This document shows, piece by piece, positions 5,414 to 5,695 of a stretch of DNA of 5,695 nucleotides. The notes beneath the pieces were generated by a model that was not told where the DNA came from, did not search any database, and was given only the letters and a program-made list of their open reading frames with translations. The position numbers and the translations under genes are program-made. The stretch is from Candidatus Mesolinea sp. (GTDB lineage Bacteria; Chloroflexota; Anaerolineae; Anaerolineales; Anaerolineaceae): contig DNSH01000054.1 of the NCBI GenBank assembly GCA_003499715.1, forward strand, positions 1 to 5,695. Direction: 5' to 3'. The first letter of the stretch is position 1; every line of letters starts with the position of its first letter.

Positions 5414-5695
5414 ATGATGGATGAAGATAAATACTTTATTCCTGCCGGTCCAGCAGAAGCCGAGCTGCGTGTAGTAAACTCACGCTTCATTGCCAGCCTT
5501 GCGCCAGCCTTCAGCGTGGAAGAAGCGCGGAATTTCCACAAGAACATCCGGCTGCGCTTCCCTGATGCGACACACCACGTACCGGCATTTGTGATTGGGC
5601 ATGGGCGTAGCGTCATCACACACTGTTCTGATGATGGTGAACCATCGGGGACGGCTGGCAGACCGGCTCTGGCAGTCCTGCAAGGCAGCGGATTA
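5414..5695 (+). CDS. YigZ/IMPACT family protein, N-terminal part (3' end outside window)
   Basis: The 94 residues visible belong to the YigZ/UPF0029 family, related to the N-terminal domain of eukaryotic IMPACT, a regulator of translation under amino-acid starvation. Characteristic segments are SRFIA (23-27), DATHHVPAFVIG (51-62) and the family signature SDDGEPSGTAGRP (72-84), in the spacing expected for a protein of about 200 residues; the rest lies beyond the window. The biochemical role of bacterial members is not settled, though an RNA or translation-related role is suspected from the fold. The start is uncertain: ATG 5414 and ATG 5417 fit the family N-terminus best, while ATG 5396 and GTG 5402 are also in frame after a stop at 5384. 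None has a good ribosome binding site. The gene is divergent from the RelA/SpoT-like gene, with a 160-base shared intergenic region. Confidence 0.92.
   Translation, partial: MMDEDKYFIPAGPAEAELRVVNSRFIASLAPAFSVEEARNFHKNIRLRFPDATHHVPAFVIGHGRSVITHCSDDGEPSGTAGRPALAVLQGSGL

Noticed and set aside
4921..5424. 167-codon open frame on the plus strand, antisense to the RelA/SpoT-like gene
   Set aside because: Its translation shows no family motif, and nearly all of it overlaps a well-supported gene on the other strand before running into the intergenic region; it is a shadow.
1..5695. tRNA, rRNA, CRISPR array or insertion sequence
   Set aside because: No cloverleaf-like segment, no regularly spaced direct repeats, no transposase and no terminal inverted repeats were seen.

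Overview
The window holds five protein genes, two of them cut by the window edges. Base composition looks intermediate (near 50% GC by eye) and codon use looks uniform, with no sign of recent transfer. The proteins are bacterial. The mix of an alanine racemase, a PHP phosphoesterase, a thioredoxin-CcdA fusion with an unusual domain order and a shortened RelA/SpoT-like protein would fit an Anaerolineae-like member of Chloroflexota. That placement is a low-confidence inference from protein style; no marker gene is present to settle it.

Layout. Positions 1-801 (+) are the C-terminal two thirds of an alanine racemase, which supplies D-alanine for peptidoglycan. Its stop overlaps the start of a 225-residue PHP-domain metal-dependent phosphoesterase (798-1475, +) in an ATGA junction, so the two are very likely translated together. 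A hairpin with a T-rich flank (about 1494-1532) separates this pair from the convergent gene 1545-3188 (-). That gene encodes a secreted or membrane-anchored protein with two thioredoxin/glutaredoxin-like domains followed by a six-helix CcdA/DsbD-type membrane domain, a self-contained transmembrane thiol electron carrier. A 199-base gap (3189-3387), AT-rich next to the start of that gene and with one small inverted repeat, lies between it and the next minus-strand gene. That gene, 3388-5253 (-), encodes a 621-residue RelA/SpoT homologue. A 160-base divergent intergenic region (5254-5413) carries a good -10 box for the RelA/SpoT-like gene, a possible -10 box for the plus-strand gene and a palindrome. 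The window ends inside a YigZ/IMPACT-family gene (5414-5695, +).

The most interesting object is the RelA/SpoT-like protein. Its HD hydrolase residues are all recognisable, while several signature residues of the (p)ppGpp synthetase domain are replaced. The cysteine-containing zinc-finger (CC/RIS) region normally found before the ACT domain is absent. It reads like a hydrolase-biased or otherwise re-purposed long alarmone enzyme. The second notable object is the tandem thioredoxin-CcdA fusion. No mobile elements, CRISPR arrays, tRNAs or rRNAs were seen.
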